Program-made: the position numbers and the translations under genes
The notes under the pieces: model-generated
What the model saw: the letters and a program-made list of their open reading frames with translations, nothing else
Told to the model about the DNA's origin: nothing
Database searches by the model: none
In this document: positions 40,935 to 50,136 of the stretch, in pieces
Position numbering within the stretch: position 1 is the stretch's first letter
How the letters are laid out: the number at the start of each line of letters is the position of its first letter
Origin: Margaritispora aquatica
Taxonomy: Eukaryota > Ascomycota > Leotiomycetes > Helotiales > Discinellaceae
Direction of reading: 5' to 3'
Length of the DNA: 64,000 nt
Assembly (NCBI GenBank): GCA_007644065.1
Contig: VJWN01000003.1
Coordinates: 1-64,000 of the forward strand

Positions 40935-41658
40935 TCAATGAGTGGGCACACTCTTATCATCCGCATACTCGACCACCTTAATGCCCTCCTTCGTAATGAC
41001 CTTGACCAACATGCCTTTAAAATCAATCGGCAGCCGCCTCTTCAACTCGTCCGTGCACATCCTCAAGATCTTCAGGCCCTGCTCATATGTGATATCAGGA
41101 TGATGGTGCTTATCTAGGATCGACAGACAGTAGTACTGCGCATAACCGTGGGCGGCATATGGAAGTGGTGCAAGCGACGCTAGGTAGTCGAGCCAGTACA
41201 GTGAGGGTGCATTGGTGATGGGGTCCACGCCGCCGAGGAGGAGGTTGACGTTGTAGGGCTTGCGGGAACGAAGGGAGGACGCCAGCTCGCCACGGACGAA
41301 GTGCGCTACTGCTGAGGGGGAGAGCTCGATGTTATTGCGCATGGAGTAGAGTTGGGCGTTGGCTTGGATGTATTCTGCGAATTGGACTGAGGGAATGTTA
41401 GCTATGTTTGAGTTGCATAATGGAGACATGAGGCTGCAGAGAGAACGTACTGGTGTCTCCAGCTTCTCCAGAGAAGGCCATCAATGTATGCTCGTTCAAG
41501 GCGCGGGTCTTGTCATCTTCGGCTTTGAGGACAGTTGCTCCTCTCATGGCAGCTTTAGAGGCTGCAATGAGAGTGAAGTCTTTGCCGGTGATACCAAGTA
41601 ATACCTCCCTATTTGCATATTAGCAGAGATCAATGAGATAGGGACTGGCTTCGTACAT
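40935..41658 (-). CDS. PRE1: Proteasome subunit beta type-4 (20S core)
   Basis: Three exons (41658-41657, 41608-41451, 41386-40935) give 203 residues. The first exon contributes only AT of the start codon; a 48-bp intron (GTACGA...CTAAT...AAATAG) separates it from the G, giving MEVLLGITGKDF. Family blocks follow: AASKAAMRGATVLKAEDDKT, FSGEAGDT, QFAEYIQANAQLYSMRN, SPSAVAHFVRGELASSLRSR, LLLGGVDP and DELKRRLPIDFKG. It is a structural beta subunit with no N-terminal threonine and no propeptide, so it does not cleave peptides itself. It is part of the inner ring of the 20S proteasome. Length and sequence match the family closely; only the tiny first exon is unusual. Confidence 0.95.
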
Positions 41659-42123
41659 GTCTATGATTGAATTGTTTTGTTGTATGGGTATCTTTGGTGT
41701 ATGTAGAATGGGTTGTGGTTTGTTCGACTTGCTGGAGCTTGAGCTTCCTAAAGGTAACGCGTAGAGCTTCTGCCTCACCTGTCGCGTATCTTGGCAAGGC
41801 CGGGAGAGGGAGGATCTTTCCGCCGCGGAACTTTAGTTGGAATTGTTGCAGAAAGACTCTTGTTTCGAAAGAATATCTCTTCTATTAAACACCGAATATT
41901 TACTCACAAACTGTTAGTTCTTCTCAATCCTCACCTTTAATATTAATTATTTCCCTCTAAATGAATATCAGCACGGATCACGTGCTGATTTGACATCCAT
42001 TCCCCAATCTAGCCAATCCCTAAAGCGGTGTCCATCAGCAGAAATAAATTATTTTCTAAACTTCACAACCGCAAAACCCCAAGCTCCCCACCACGAACAG
42101 AGAAGTACACACCCACCTCCACC
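41659..42123. promoter_or_regulatory. Divergent promoter shared by PRE1 and RRP9
   Basis: These 465 bp lie between two divergent housekeeping genes. It contains a perfect 9-bp inverted repeat around a CACGTG E-box (see separate entry). The RRP9 leader just before 42124 is C/A-rich (CACCCACCTCCACC). Confidence 0.6.
41967..41989. promoter_or_regulatory. Inverted repeat with E-box in the PRE1/RRP9 promoter
   Basis: ATCAGCACG, a 5-bp spacer (GATCA), then CGTGCTGAT, an exact inverted repeat. CACGTG (41979-41984) overlaps the right arm and is the classic site of Cbf1/USF-type bHLH proteins. It lies 135 bp before the RRP9 start and 309 bp before the PRE1 start. Confidence 0.55.
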
Positions 42124-43839
42124 ATGTCGTCCTTCTTCACCATTCCCTCCGCGCAAAAGAAGCGCAAACGTACATCAGCAAACGAAGTTCCCAAAAAGCG
42201 CATCAATTCCTCAAAAACACCCACTCGAGACTCTAGGCCCGCCCGAAAACCACAGCGAGAGAGAGACGAATCGATATCCGGCTCGGACGATGACAGCGAT
42301 GACGGTGATGGAGCTGGTGGTGCAGAAGATGATGATGCCGGATCAATTACGAGTGAGAGTTCAGCAGGAGAGGGCGAGACGGCAGCAGAGCGGAGATTGA
42401 AGCTCGCCGAGCAGTACCTGGAGAACAAGAAGCAGGAAATTGATGAGTATGGCTACGATGCTGAGGACATTGACCGAGACTTGCTGGCAGAGCGGTTAGT
42501 GGAAGATGTAGCCGAGAGCAAAGGGCGCATGTACAGGAAGCTGGCAGACGATTTAAATTTCGGACATGCGAATGCGAGCTGGGCGCGTTGGAACGGCGAG
42601 TCGGTTACGAGTGTGGCTACGTGTGCGCCGTGGGCATATACGGTAGACAAACACCTCGGACTGGCGAAATGGCGGATACAAGATCTTCCCGAGAACCAAT
42701 GGCTGCCTAAGAGTGGAAAGAAGCAGAAGAAGGCTCCACCTCCGCCAAAGAGGAAGCCCGAGCAGGTCCTGTATGTGAGGGGTGATAGAAACAAGGCGAA
42801 AGATACGGCTTATCAGGGACACACAGATGTCATTCTTGCGGTGGCAGCTTCACAGGATGGCAAGTTTGTGGTCACAGGTGGGAAGGACAGGAAAATTATA
42901 GTCTGGAACACAGCAACACTCGAAATCCTCAGGATATTCTCCCATCACAGAGACGCAGTAACAGGACTCTCCTTTCGACGCGGCACAAATCAACTCTTCT
43001 CTTCCTCCAAAGACCGTACCATCAAAACCTGGTCCCTCAATGAACTCGCCTACGTCGAGACGCTCTTCGGACATCAAGACGAAGTCGTAGATGTCGCTTC
43101 CCTAGCCCAAGAACGGTGCATCAGCGTTGGCGCACGGGACCGAACAGCAAGATTATGGAAAGTAGTCGAAGAGACACAACTCGTGTTCCGCGGTGGTGGA
43201 GGAGAAAAGAAGAGCAAGCGCTTCGAGCAGATGGGCGTCCCACGCACGCAAGAGGGAAGCATCGACCGTGTGGCCATGATTGACGAGGAAATGTTTGTGA
43301 CGGGCTCCGACAATGGCAGTATTTCCCTCTGGGCCATTCACAAGAAGAAACCAGTTCACACGCTCTCGCTATGTCACGGCGTCGAAGCCGCGCTCCTCCC
43401 TGACGAGGCATCAGCCGAGACAAATCCAGATCCAAAAGTCATCCCGCATCCAAGTCCGCGCTGGATTACAGCGCTGCAAACGATTCCATACTCGGATGTC
43501 GTACTGAGTGGTAGCTGGGACGGCCAGGTCCGCGTGTGGAAGGTTAGCGAGGATAAGAAAAAGCTGGAGGCGCTAGGCACCATCGCTTGTCCGAACGGGG
43601 AGGTTAGGGGCGTGATTAATGATATTTCGGTGTTTGAGAGAGGAGACAGGGCGAAGGATGGTGTTTGTGTCGTTGTAGGAGTTGGAAAAGAGGGAAGGTT
43701 GGGCAGGTGGAAGGTTCTTAAGAATGGGAAGAACGGAGCTGTTGTTTTGGAGGTGTCTAGGGTGAAGAAGGACAAGAAGACGAATGGCGATGTGAATGGC
43801 GAGGTAGAGGCAGATGATGAAATGGCTGTCGATGAGTAG
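42124..43839 (+). CDS. RRP9: U3 snoRNP protein RRP9 (U3-55K)
   Basis: A single exon encodes 571 residues from the ATG at 42124 (CCACCATGTCG). A basic N-terminus (SAQKKRKRTS) and an acidic Ser/Asp/Glu stretch (residues 48-90) precede a conserved helix (AEQYLENKKQEIDEYGYDAEDIDRDL, about 100-125). The WD40 propeller follows, with blades at GHTDVILAVAASQDGKFVVT, HHRDAVTGLSF, FGHQDEVVDVASL, GSDNGSISLWAI and LSGSWDGQVRVWKV. The protein is a core subunit of the U3 box C/D snoRNP and guides 18S rRNA processing in the nucleolus. A Lys/Asp/Glu tail ends the protein. No introns are needed. Together with UTP13 it is the second SSU processome gene in this window. Confidence 0.95.
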   Translation: MSSFFTIPSAQKKRKRTSANEVPKKRINSSKTPTRDSRPARKPQRERDESISGSDDDSDDGDGAGGAEDDDAGSITSESSAGEGETAAERRLKLAEQYLENKKQEIDEYGYDAEDIDRDLLAERLVEDVAESKGRMYRKLADDLNFGHANASWARWNGESVTSVATCAPWAYTVDKHLGLAKWRIQDLPENQWLPKSGKKQKKAPPPPKRKPEQVLYVRGDRNKAKDTAYQGHTDVILAVAASQDGKFVVTGGKDRKIIVWNTATLEILRIFSHHRDAVTGLSFRRGTNQLFSSSKDRTIKTWSLNELAYVETLFGHQDEVVDVASLAQERCISVGARDRTARLWKVVEETQLVFRGGGGEKKSKRFEQMGVPRTQEGSIDRVAMIDEEMFVTGSDNGSISLWAIHKKKPVHTLSLCHGVEAALLPDEASAETNPDPKVIPHPSPRWITALQTIPYSDVVLSGSWDGQVRVWKVSEDKKKLEALGTIACPNGEVRGVINDISVFERGDRAKDGVCVVVGVGKEGRLGRWKVLKNGKNGAVVLEVSRVKKDKKTNGDVNGEVEADDEMAVDE

Positions 43840-44487
43840 GTTTGTGCTCGAGGCACGGAGAAAGGGTCGTGTAGCATTTCCAGGCGTTGCGGAAGGTCTG
43901 TACAGGCTGGTGGCATTGGCATTCATTAGCGGCGTTAGAAATGTGTCTGTTGATGTGCCTGTTTTTGTGTTTTTGTCTCCCTTGGGTGTGTGGGTGTACA
44001 GCCTAAGCGAAGAACGAAAGGAAGAAAGGAAAAAAACTCTCGAGCTCTCGAGCTGAACCCCTTCATTCAGCTCTTGCTACAATACAGATGTCTACTCTAC
44101 CTACCACTGTATGATATTTTGCTTAAACTTGCAACCATGAACGTGAATGTCATTTGACATCTGGCCACCGCTCGGCTGTCTGGGTCACTCAAAACATGTC
44201 AGACGCTTCTCCACCGGATTAATGAAGTGTGGATGCGAATCGAAATGGAGATGAAGGTACTTAGGAAGTCGTCTTACCTTGCCCTATAGCGAGAGCAATC
44301 CATAGTTGGGTTAGATTAGAAGGTATTGCACACTTTGATGTTCTAGGATTGACGCGTTTTTCTTATGAGGAGTATCAAAAGGGATGTCTTGCTTCAATAC
44401 AAACCGTAGCAGTTATGTTAATGCTTTTGCCCTCTTTAGCCATATATATCACATCTTAGCTTACACCTCATTCGCAATATCATGGTG
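43840..44487. other. Intergenic between convergent RRP9 and SAD1
   Basis: It holds two 3' UTRs and an AT-rich middle. A short CTCGAGCTCTCGAGCT run lies at 44038-44053. Nothing else is recognised. Confidence 0.55.
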
Positions 44488-46191
44488 TCACCTTCTAACC
44501 GCTTTTCCCTTCCCATTCGCCTTTGCGCCATTAACACCACCCTCCCTCCTCCTCTCCCAAACCTGCAGATAACTCTCACCAAGATACAGCAACTCCCTTT
44601 GTGCCTCCTCGACAAACAGATCCTGCACCATCTTCCACTCCGCTCCTCCCGTTCCACTACCAACACCAAGACCACCATTTACTCGACTCTTATCCAGCAT
44701 CTGCACCTTCCACATTTTCCTCTCCTCCTCACCCTTCGTACCCTCGCCTCTCCCGCCACCAGCCTCCGTCCTGCCTCCTACCACGGCCTCGTGTACAATG
44801 TTCGCTACGAGATCATACCACACCGGCTCACCCATAGGATGGAGTGCTGGGTTCGGCTCCACATAAGGCGACATATCAAGATTCCTCGCGTCGAAGGTCA
44901 CGATTGTTGGGTTCCGCTCGGAGACGAACTTGTTTTTCGAGAAGCGCTTGACGTGGAACAGAAGGAATGGAGGCAGTGGGTGGAGCAGACGGTAGCGCTT
45001 TCGTTGCGAGAGATGCTCTTGCGCTTTGATGCCGTCGTATTTGGAGAGGATGGATGTGAGTGGTACCTGTGGGATGATGTTCTCTTGCTTTTCGTCTTGG
45101 AAGAGTGGTGCCGCAGGTAGGTCCAGAGTGAGAAGCATGAAACGCATCGTTTCTGTCTGCACGATTGCTGCGTCTTCGAAACGCAATCGGTCGCCTGCGT
45201 CGGCTTTGGCCGTGATAGCTTGGGATTCTACCTTCAGCTTGCCTTGGAAGATTTTGTGGATGGGTGATGAGCCAGGCTTGTTGGGCTTGCCGCCAAAGTC
45301 TGTATGTAGGTTGTTCAGAAACCAGGAGAGGAACTCGACAGGATCGGATTGGTTTGTGAGTGTGTATTTCTTGTTGGATTTAAGGGAGATTTCTTGGAGC
45401 AGTTCGTGGGGCGAGACGTGCGATTTAAAGGCCCTGGGATTCCAGATCTTGCGGACGAGAATGGAGAGACGCTTCAGTAGCTCGGGTTTTTTACTGAAGT
45501 CTTCGAGCATGAGGAGGTCGCGGAGGGGCCGCACATGTGAGAGGGCTTGTACCACTACATTGAAGTAGTCGTTGTCCTTGATGTTGTTCATGCCTACGAA
45601 GCCAGGCGTATATTCCTTTCCTCCCAACGTCCATGCAGTCTTTGGTTCCCTGTCCAGCGCCATGACTTCTGTGCGTGTATATCGAGGATCCGAGACGAAT
45701 TTGATGTCGTCCAGACTCTTGTTCTTGACTTCGTAGCCTTCAGGAAGTACATAGACCTTCTGTGTTTGCATATTGATGTATACATGATGTCCTACTTCTA
45801 GAGCATGGAAATATGCATGACTCTTTGGTCCTCGTCCTTGGTAGTATTTGCCACATACCAGACATGCGTATACATTGATATTGGAGAGTGATACCGAACA
45901 CAGCTTCTCGAAATCGAAATCCAGCACCCCGCGGTTTATGGTATCCAGGTATAGATCGTCGAAACCTTCTATGGGCGCATCTTGCCGTATCACTGCAGGA
46001 GCAGATATCTCTTCATCCTCCTCTTCTATCTTCTCTTCTGGCTCATCTTCAACTGTGACGGCCTTCATGCGCGCAGGCAGTTCGGAGCCATTGTGTAGTT
46101 CGTGGAAGTTTTCGGTGCGAGATTTCTTGGGGTGAGGTGAATCTATTCCTGCAACTTCTTCCAAAGCTTCTGCTGCTGTTCGTTTCGCCAT
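44488..46191 (-). CDS. SAD1: U4/U6.U5 tri-snRNP-associated protein SAD1 (USP39-like, inactive ubiquitin hydrolase)
   Basis: A single exon encodes 567 residues. A zinc-finger UBP domain (about 97-155) contains CLVCGKYYQGRGPKSHAYFH. A ubiquitin-hydrolase fold follows from about residue 195. In the Cys box the family motif reads GMNNIKDNDYFN, with Asp208 where active hydrolases have Cys, so it should be catalytically dead, as is typical for this family. Later blocks include QSDPVEFLSWFLNNLH and PPFLLFHVKRFSKNKF. It helps tri-snRNP stability and addition during splicing in the nucleus. The N-terminal 70 residues are acidic. A Gly/Glu-rich loop lies near 480-500, and the C-terminus is basic. Start ATG at 46191 is preceded by a normal leader. 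Confidence 0.95.
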   Translation of the reverse strand: MAKRTAAEALEEVAGIDSPHPKKSRTENFHELHNGSELPARMKAVTVEDEPEEKIEEEDEEISAPAVIRQDAPIEGFDDLYLDTINRGVLDFDFEKLCSVSLSNINVYACLVCGKYYQGRGPKSHAYFHALEVGHHVYINMQTQKVYVLPEGYEVKNKSLDDIKFVSDPRYTRTEVMALDREPKTAWTLGGKEYTPGFVGMNNIKDNDYFNVVVQALSHVRPLRDLLMLEDFSKKPELLKRLSILVRKIWNPRAFKSHVSPHELLQEISLKSNKKYTLTNQSDPVEFLSWFLNNLHTDFGGKPNKPGSSPIHKIFQGKLKVESQAITAKADAGDRLRFEDAAIVQTETMRFMLLTLDLPAAPLFQDEKQENIIPQVPLTSILSKYDGIKAQEHLSQRKRYRLLHPLPPFLLFHVKRFSKNKFVSERNPTIVTFDARNLDMSPYVEPNPALHPMGEPVWYDLVANIVHEAVVGGRTEAGGGRGEGTKGEEERKMWKVQMLDKSRVNGGLGVGSGTGGAEWKMVQDLFVEEAQRELLYLGESYLQVWERRREGGVNGAKANGKGKAVRR

Positions 46192-46864
46192 TATGTCGGT
46201 GGGAGGTTAAGGAGCGTGGTGGACGTTGGATTTGTTTACTTTTGTCTTGAATTTTCTGGTGATGAAGTTCGTGAGGTTCGCAGCCTTGTGTCTTGGCATT
46301 TGACCTCACTTATTGCTCGGCTACCAACATTTACAACTCTTCCCAGACACCATCCCATCAACTCTTCATTTTTCATCATCAGATTCCAGAGTTCTCACTC
46401 TCATGGCAATATACATCACTTTATTTGAAAGTTGAGGAGCTCCCTATTATCTGCCCTTCTATACGCTACAGTTCTGTTACAAATCCATTGGCTACCCGTT
46501 TTGGATTAAGATCCAAGATCTCTGATATTGCAAACACAAATCGTTTGTTACTTCAAAGCCTTTTCATTGCATGTTATTCTGCAGTCTAAGTTTCTCATTA
46601 TCTTATGTTTCGCTACTCTTTATTTATATTTTACTGTTGCATAACTGCTTTATCCAACCACTATGATGCATCTTTCCTTCAATGGTTGATACCTGCATGT
46701 TTGCTCAATTTGTTTTCGGCGGCATAATATATGAATGAGGGAATCTGTGTCTTTGTTGTGGAGGTATTTTATGAGATGCTCATGTCAATGAGATGCTCAT
46801 GTCAATGAGATGCTCATGTCAACGAAACGACTTTGATATTCTGAATCAAAATCCCAATCCCAAG
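46192..46864. other. Divergent intergenic region with a 17-bp triple repeat
   Basis: It is the promoter of SAD1 (left) and of the small unknown gene at 46865 (right). Apart from the tandem repeat at 46771-46821 nothing is recognised. Confidence 0.55.
46771..46821. repeat. Three exact 17-bp tandem repeats
   Basis: The unit ATGAGATGCTCATGTCA is repeated three times without change, ending 43 bp before the next gene's ATG. Each unit contains a small inverted repeat (ATGAG, 3 bp, CTCAT). In-frame ATGs lie within it, but the downstream ATG at 46865 has better context. Confidence 0.85.
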
Positions 46865-47506
46865 ATGTCTACCCCACCAGAAATTCCTCAAAATCTCCCC
46901 GAACCAAGCTGGAATGGCATTCCTCGAGACTGGCCAGGTCCTAAGGAAGAGCTTCGATCTTATCTCGAATTCGTCGTTGGGCCTCGCAAGCTGTTTTGCT
47001 GCGAACTGGTGGAGTGTTCTCTCAAGTCCAGAGGAAGTGGCACCACGAACATAACCACCACCAAGATAGAGGACAGAATCCTCAGTCTCCTTGCCACTGC
47101 TGCATGGGAAAACAAAATCGAAGCCCCTCATACAAATGATATTTCTCGAGACACTGAGATTCTGAACTTCGCCGCCGCCATCATCAAGCTACAGAAGCCT
47201 GTGCCTGTTGGACCATGGTTGGAGTCTTACATTGCGGTTGTCTTCTGGCCAAGGGAATCAGATGATGGGTATGCGGTGGAGATATGTAGGGGCAAGAATT
47301 CATATCTAAAGAACTTCTTTGGATTCCGTGGCACGGTTTTCGATAATGGCGAGGGAGCTGCTTTGGAATTTGAGTTGGGCTGTCGTCATGAGGAACCGTG
47401 GCGTTGTCGGATGCTGCTGAGATTGGATAATCCCCCGCGTATGAGGGTTGCGACAATAGTATCGAGCGATGGTGAGACTGGGCATCCCTTTCATATTCCT
47501 CAGTAG
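46865..47506 (+). CDS. Small protein of unknown function
   Basis: A single exon encodes 213 residues from the ATG at 46865 (AAGATGTCTACC); a longer frame with upstream ATGs in the 17-bp repeats is possible. The protein is soluble in character, with a Pro-rich start (PPEIPQNLPEPSWNGIP) and no signal peptide. Aromatic and charged stretches such as LESYIAVVFWPRESDDGYAV and HEEPWRCRMLLRL are present. Composition and codon use look genuine. I do not recognise the family. Confidence 0.6.
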   Translation: MSTPPEIPQNLPEPSWNGIPRDWPGPKEELRSYLEFVVGPRKLFCCELVECSLKSRGSGTTNITTTKIEDRILSLLATAAWENKIEAPHTNDISRDTEILNFAAAIIKLQKPVPVGPWLESYIAVVFWPRESDDGYAVEICRGKNSYLKNFFGFRGTVFDNGEGAALEFELGCRHEEPWRCRMLLRLDNPPRMRVATIVSSDGETGHPFHIPQ

Positions 47507-48043
47507 TATTGGTGGCGACTTTGGGTGGTGAAAAACTCTATGTAATCCTTGAATGTAAAGTGTTAATGTAGATTTTGTGCTTTGTCTTTCTTGCTCATGA
47601 AGCTTATATTCTACTGGCAAGTGCCTCCGGCAAGAAAGAACTGATTTATTCTTTACCCGGTTGCTCTATCGAGTTTGATTGTTCCGGATTTCATTTATGT
47701 TTATCCTTTGAAGGAAATGCAGTACTAGGAGATCAAGAGTGGCCAAACCCCAATCAACAATTTTATCACTCAATGAGAATACAATGCAAGTAGCAGCATG
47801 AGGTCATTCTGTGTTCAAGTGAGATTCTGTGCCATGATTAGAAATTCTAGTCTTCAGTTTCTTTTGGAAATTTATCTGAAAGTCTTTTGGATCAAGCTGG
47901 TGTCAATTCTACCTATAAAATTTGGATCCTCGGCTCCCAATCTCTAATTCTCAACCTCTATCTTACAGAGATAGTCTAAAAACTCAGATAAATCCTCGAA
48001 ATCGACCAATTTACACAAAAAATCACTTCACCAGGCCACCACA
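47507..48043. other. Intergenic, 0.54 kb
   Basis: It holds the 3' UTR of the preceding gene and the promoter and leader of the next, both plus strand. Nothing else is recognised. Confidence 0.55.
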
Positions 48044-48472
48044 ATGAGCAATTGTCGCGGCTCCAACCTCGAGGAGATCTTACACCCTATGCCTCCTCAC
48101 GAATGCTACGAGTTGTTTAAATCACTCATACCCAAAGCCAAGAGAGTCAGATTTGATATCTTAAAGGCGATCAAGGAAGCTCAGCTGATCGGCAGACATG
48201 AGGGTATCAATGAAGAGCGAGCTCGTGAAGGAAAATTAGGAAGAGTTGAGGTGACGCCAGCTTCGGGTGCAAATATAACTCCAAGACAGGATCAAGATAC
48301 AGGTTCAAACTCAAAAGTTCGCAAAACAAAAACAATGGGTAGAAGAGCGAGAAGGCGACGGAATGCGCAGAGATTTAAGCTATACCCCTCGCTGAGACAT
48401 GCTGCTCGTACGGGTGACGCTGGTGCAAATGTAGTTTCTGACTCTGGAGCTATATGGCAGAGTAGGCAGTAG
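48044..48472 (+). CDS. Small basic protein of unknown function
   Basis: The frame encodes 142 residues from ATG 48044 (CACAATGAGC). The N-terminal 60 residues look like a helical fold (EEILHPMPPHECYELFKSLI), followed by a very basic segment (KTMGRRARRRRNAQRFK). It ends at TAG 48470-48472. The same frame stays open beyond the stop to 48865, so the real product may be longer through an unseen intron or readthrough. A weak intron candidate is GTAGGC near 48458 to an AG near 48515. No family is recognised. Confidence 0.45.
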   Translation: MSNCRGSNLEEILHPMPPHECYELFKSLIPKAKRVRFDILKAIKEAQLIGRHEGINEERAREGKLGRVEVTPASGANITPRQDQDTGSNSKVRKTKTMGRRARRRRNAQRFKLYPSLRHAARTGDAGANVVSDSGAIWQSRQ

Positions 48473-48865
48473 GAAAGAGGTATGGAGGTTGACGACGGAA
48501 GTTGCGATATAGTACAGCAACAAGGAGAGAACCCAAGCATAGAACCAGGGAGGGAACAATGGAATCCACGTCGTGGCCCGAAAGCAGATAGGCGAACTAG
48601 GAACCCAAAAGGATCTGGGAAAAGCGCCGGTAGAAGGCCTGGTCACTTCAATATTCCAAGAGGTGATGCATACTTAGCACCAGGGAGAGACACCAAATCA
48701 TGGGAGAGGGGAGATAGAGATCGCGGATATCCGTACCAGGAAGAAGGCAGTATCTATCCCGGACCTGGATGGGACGATGACCGGGATCAACTGGTAAGTA
48801 AGCGTGGCAGAGGCGAGTTTCCCATGAATAATTTTTCGTTGGCTTGTTGGCAGGTTGGTAGCTAG
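48473..48865 (+). other. In-phase continuation of the preceding frame, possibly its missing C-terminal part
   Basis: The frame is open and in phase with 48044-48472. It is rich in Arg, Gly, Pro and Asp (RRGPKADRRTRNPKGSGKSA, then DRGYPYQEEGSIYPGPGWDD). Near its end, a donor GTAAGT at 48794 and acceptor TTGGCAG at 48853 define a 60-bp intron that would shorten the tail to LVGS. A true splice donor in phase suggests that this part is transcribed and translated. It could instead be a separate small gene starting at ATG 48482. Confidence 0.35.
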
Positions 48866-50136
48866 TTAGGCAACGAGTTTTGCCGTGGGCTTTTGGGAAC
48901 GAGAAGGTGGAAGTGTAAATGTTGAGTTTTCATATGTGACCTGGATTTTAGTTGTTCGATTGTTTACAGACTTCCCTATTGCTCAGCTTCCAATTGTTTC
49001 CACTTACTCCCGATTAGTCTATTGTGCTTGAGAATTTGTCCTATTCTCCTTGCTTAGCATCCAAATGTTAGCATCAAGCTCAAGTGGTGCACCAAATCCC
49101 AATCTCAATTGTTAGTCCTCGGTTAGAGTTGGATTCTCGCTCTGGTTATTCATCTTCCTTTTGCGGATGAGAAAGAAGGGGGGCCTTGACTTGCGATTGG
49201 CGACCCAGTCTGTCGGGAGCAACTTCTTCAGCGACGCCTCTGTTGGTTTGCATGGCTGATTTTGCTCCTTTGAGACCAACTGAAATGTGGTGTGTCGGAT
49301 GACATCGCGGCTAAATGTCTTGCTTTCATGCGAGGCGAGATGTGCTGTCAATTGGTACTTGGTATTGGGGGCTGGATTAACCTTTGTCCATCTGTTGCGA
49401 AATACAAGTTGAATGAGGGAAGGGCTTGTAAAACTTAGGCCTTCATGGATTTTTGAGTTTCGAGATAGTTCTTAGATTCAAAATACACCGAAGTATTTCC
49501 TCCTTTAGAATTCTCATACTCAGACACAGCAGAGAAATTTTGACTATGGGAAGAAGGCCGCTCTTCGTGTTGATTCATCTATCCTCGGTTATTCCATTAT
49601 GCATTGGCACCAACATCTTTATCTCCTTGCAACCCTCCCACACTCAATTGTCCAATCGTCTTGCGATCCGGCGCCCACTCATGCTTCCGCAGCGGTCCTC
49701 TGTACTTATGCGTAATAAGCGCTGTTGGTATCGATCGCAATGGGTTTGGTATGCAGATGTATAGTTCATCCGAAGTACAAAACTTGCTTCCTGAGCTAAT
49801 GACTCTTACTTAAGCAGTCCGTATGTACAATTACTCGGGCTCTGATAGAGGCAGTCAAGTGGTGAAATCTACTTGTGGGTGTACCAATCCTGGTGGCTAT
49901 TGGTAGGATATAATAGATGACATTAAGTTGGTGGATTTTGGAAAGTATGTTGGTATTGAGTGCAGTGCAGTACAGTACATTCAATACTTCTATGCATGGC
50001 ATGAAATTCTTAGAGATAAAGTTTTCGGGCTCAAGGTTACCGTTGGGGGCCTTAAAACTCTTTTCTTGGGTAAGTTGTACGCATATGAATTGGACGCTTT
50101 CGCGAGAGTTTCGCACTTTCGAGATCATCTTGCAAA
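48866..50136. other. Intergenic, 1.27 kb
   Basis: Short frames only. It contains the promoter of the first pepsin-like gene. There is no recognised repeat or RNA gene. Confidence 0.55.

Noticed and set aside
44482..45120. A 212-residue plus-strand frame
   Set aside because: It overlaps the SAD1 coding region on the other strand, which has strong family motifs.
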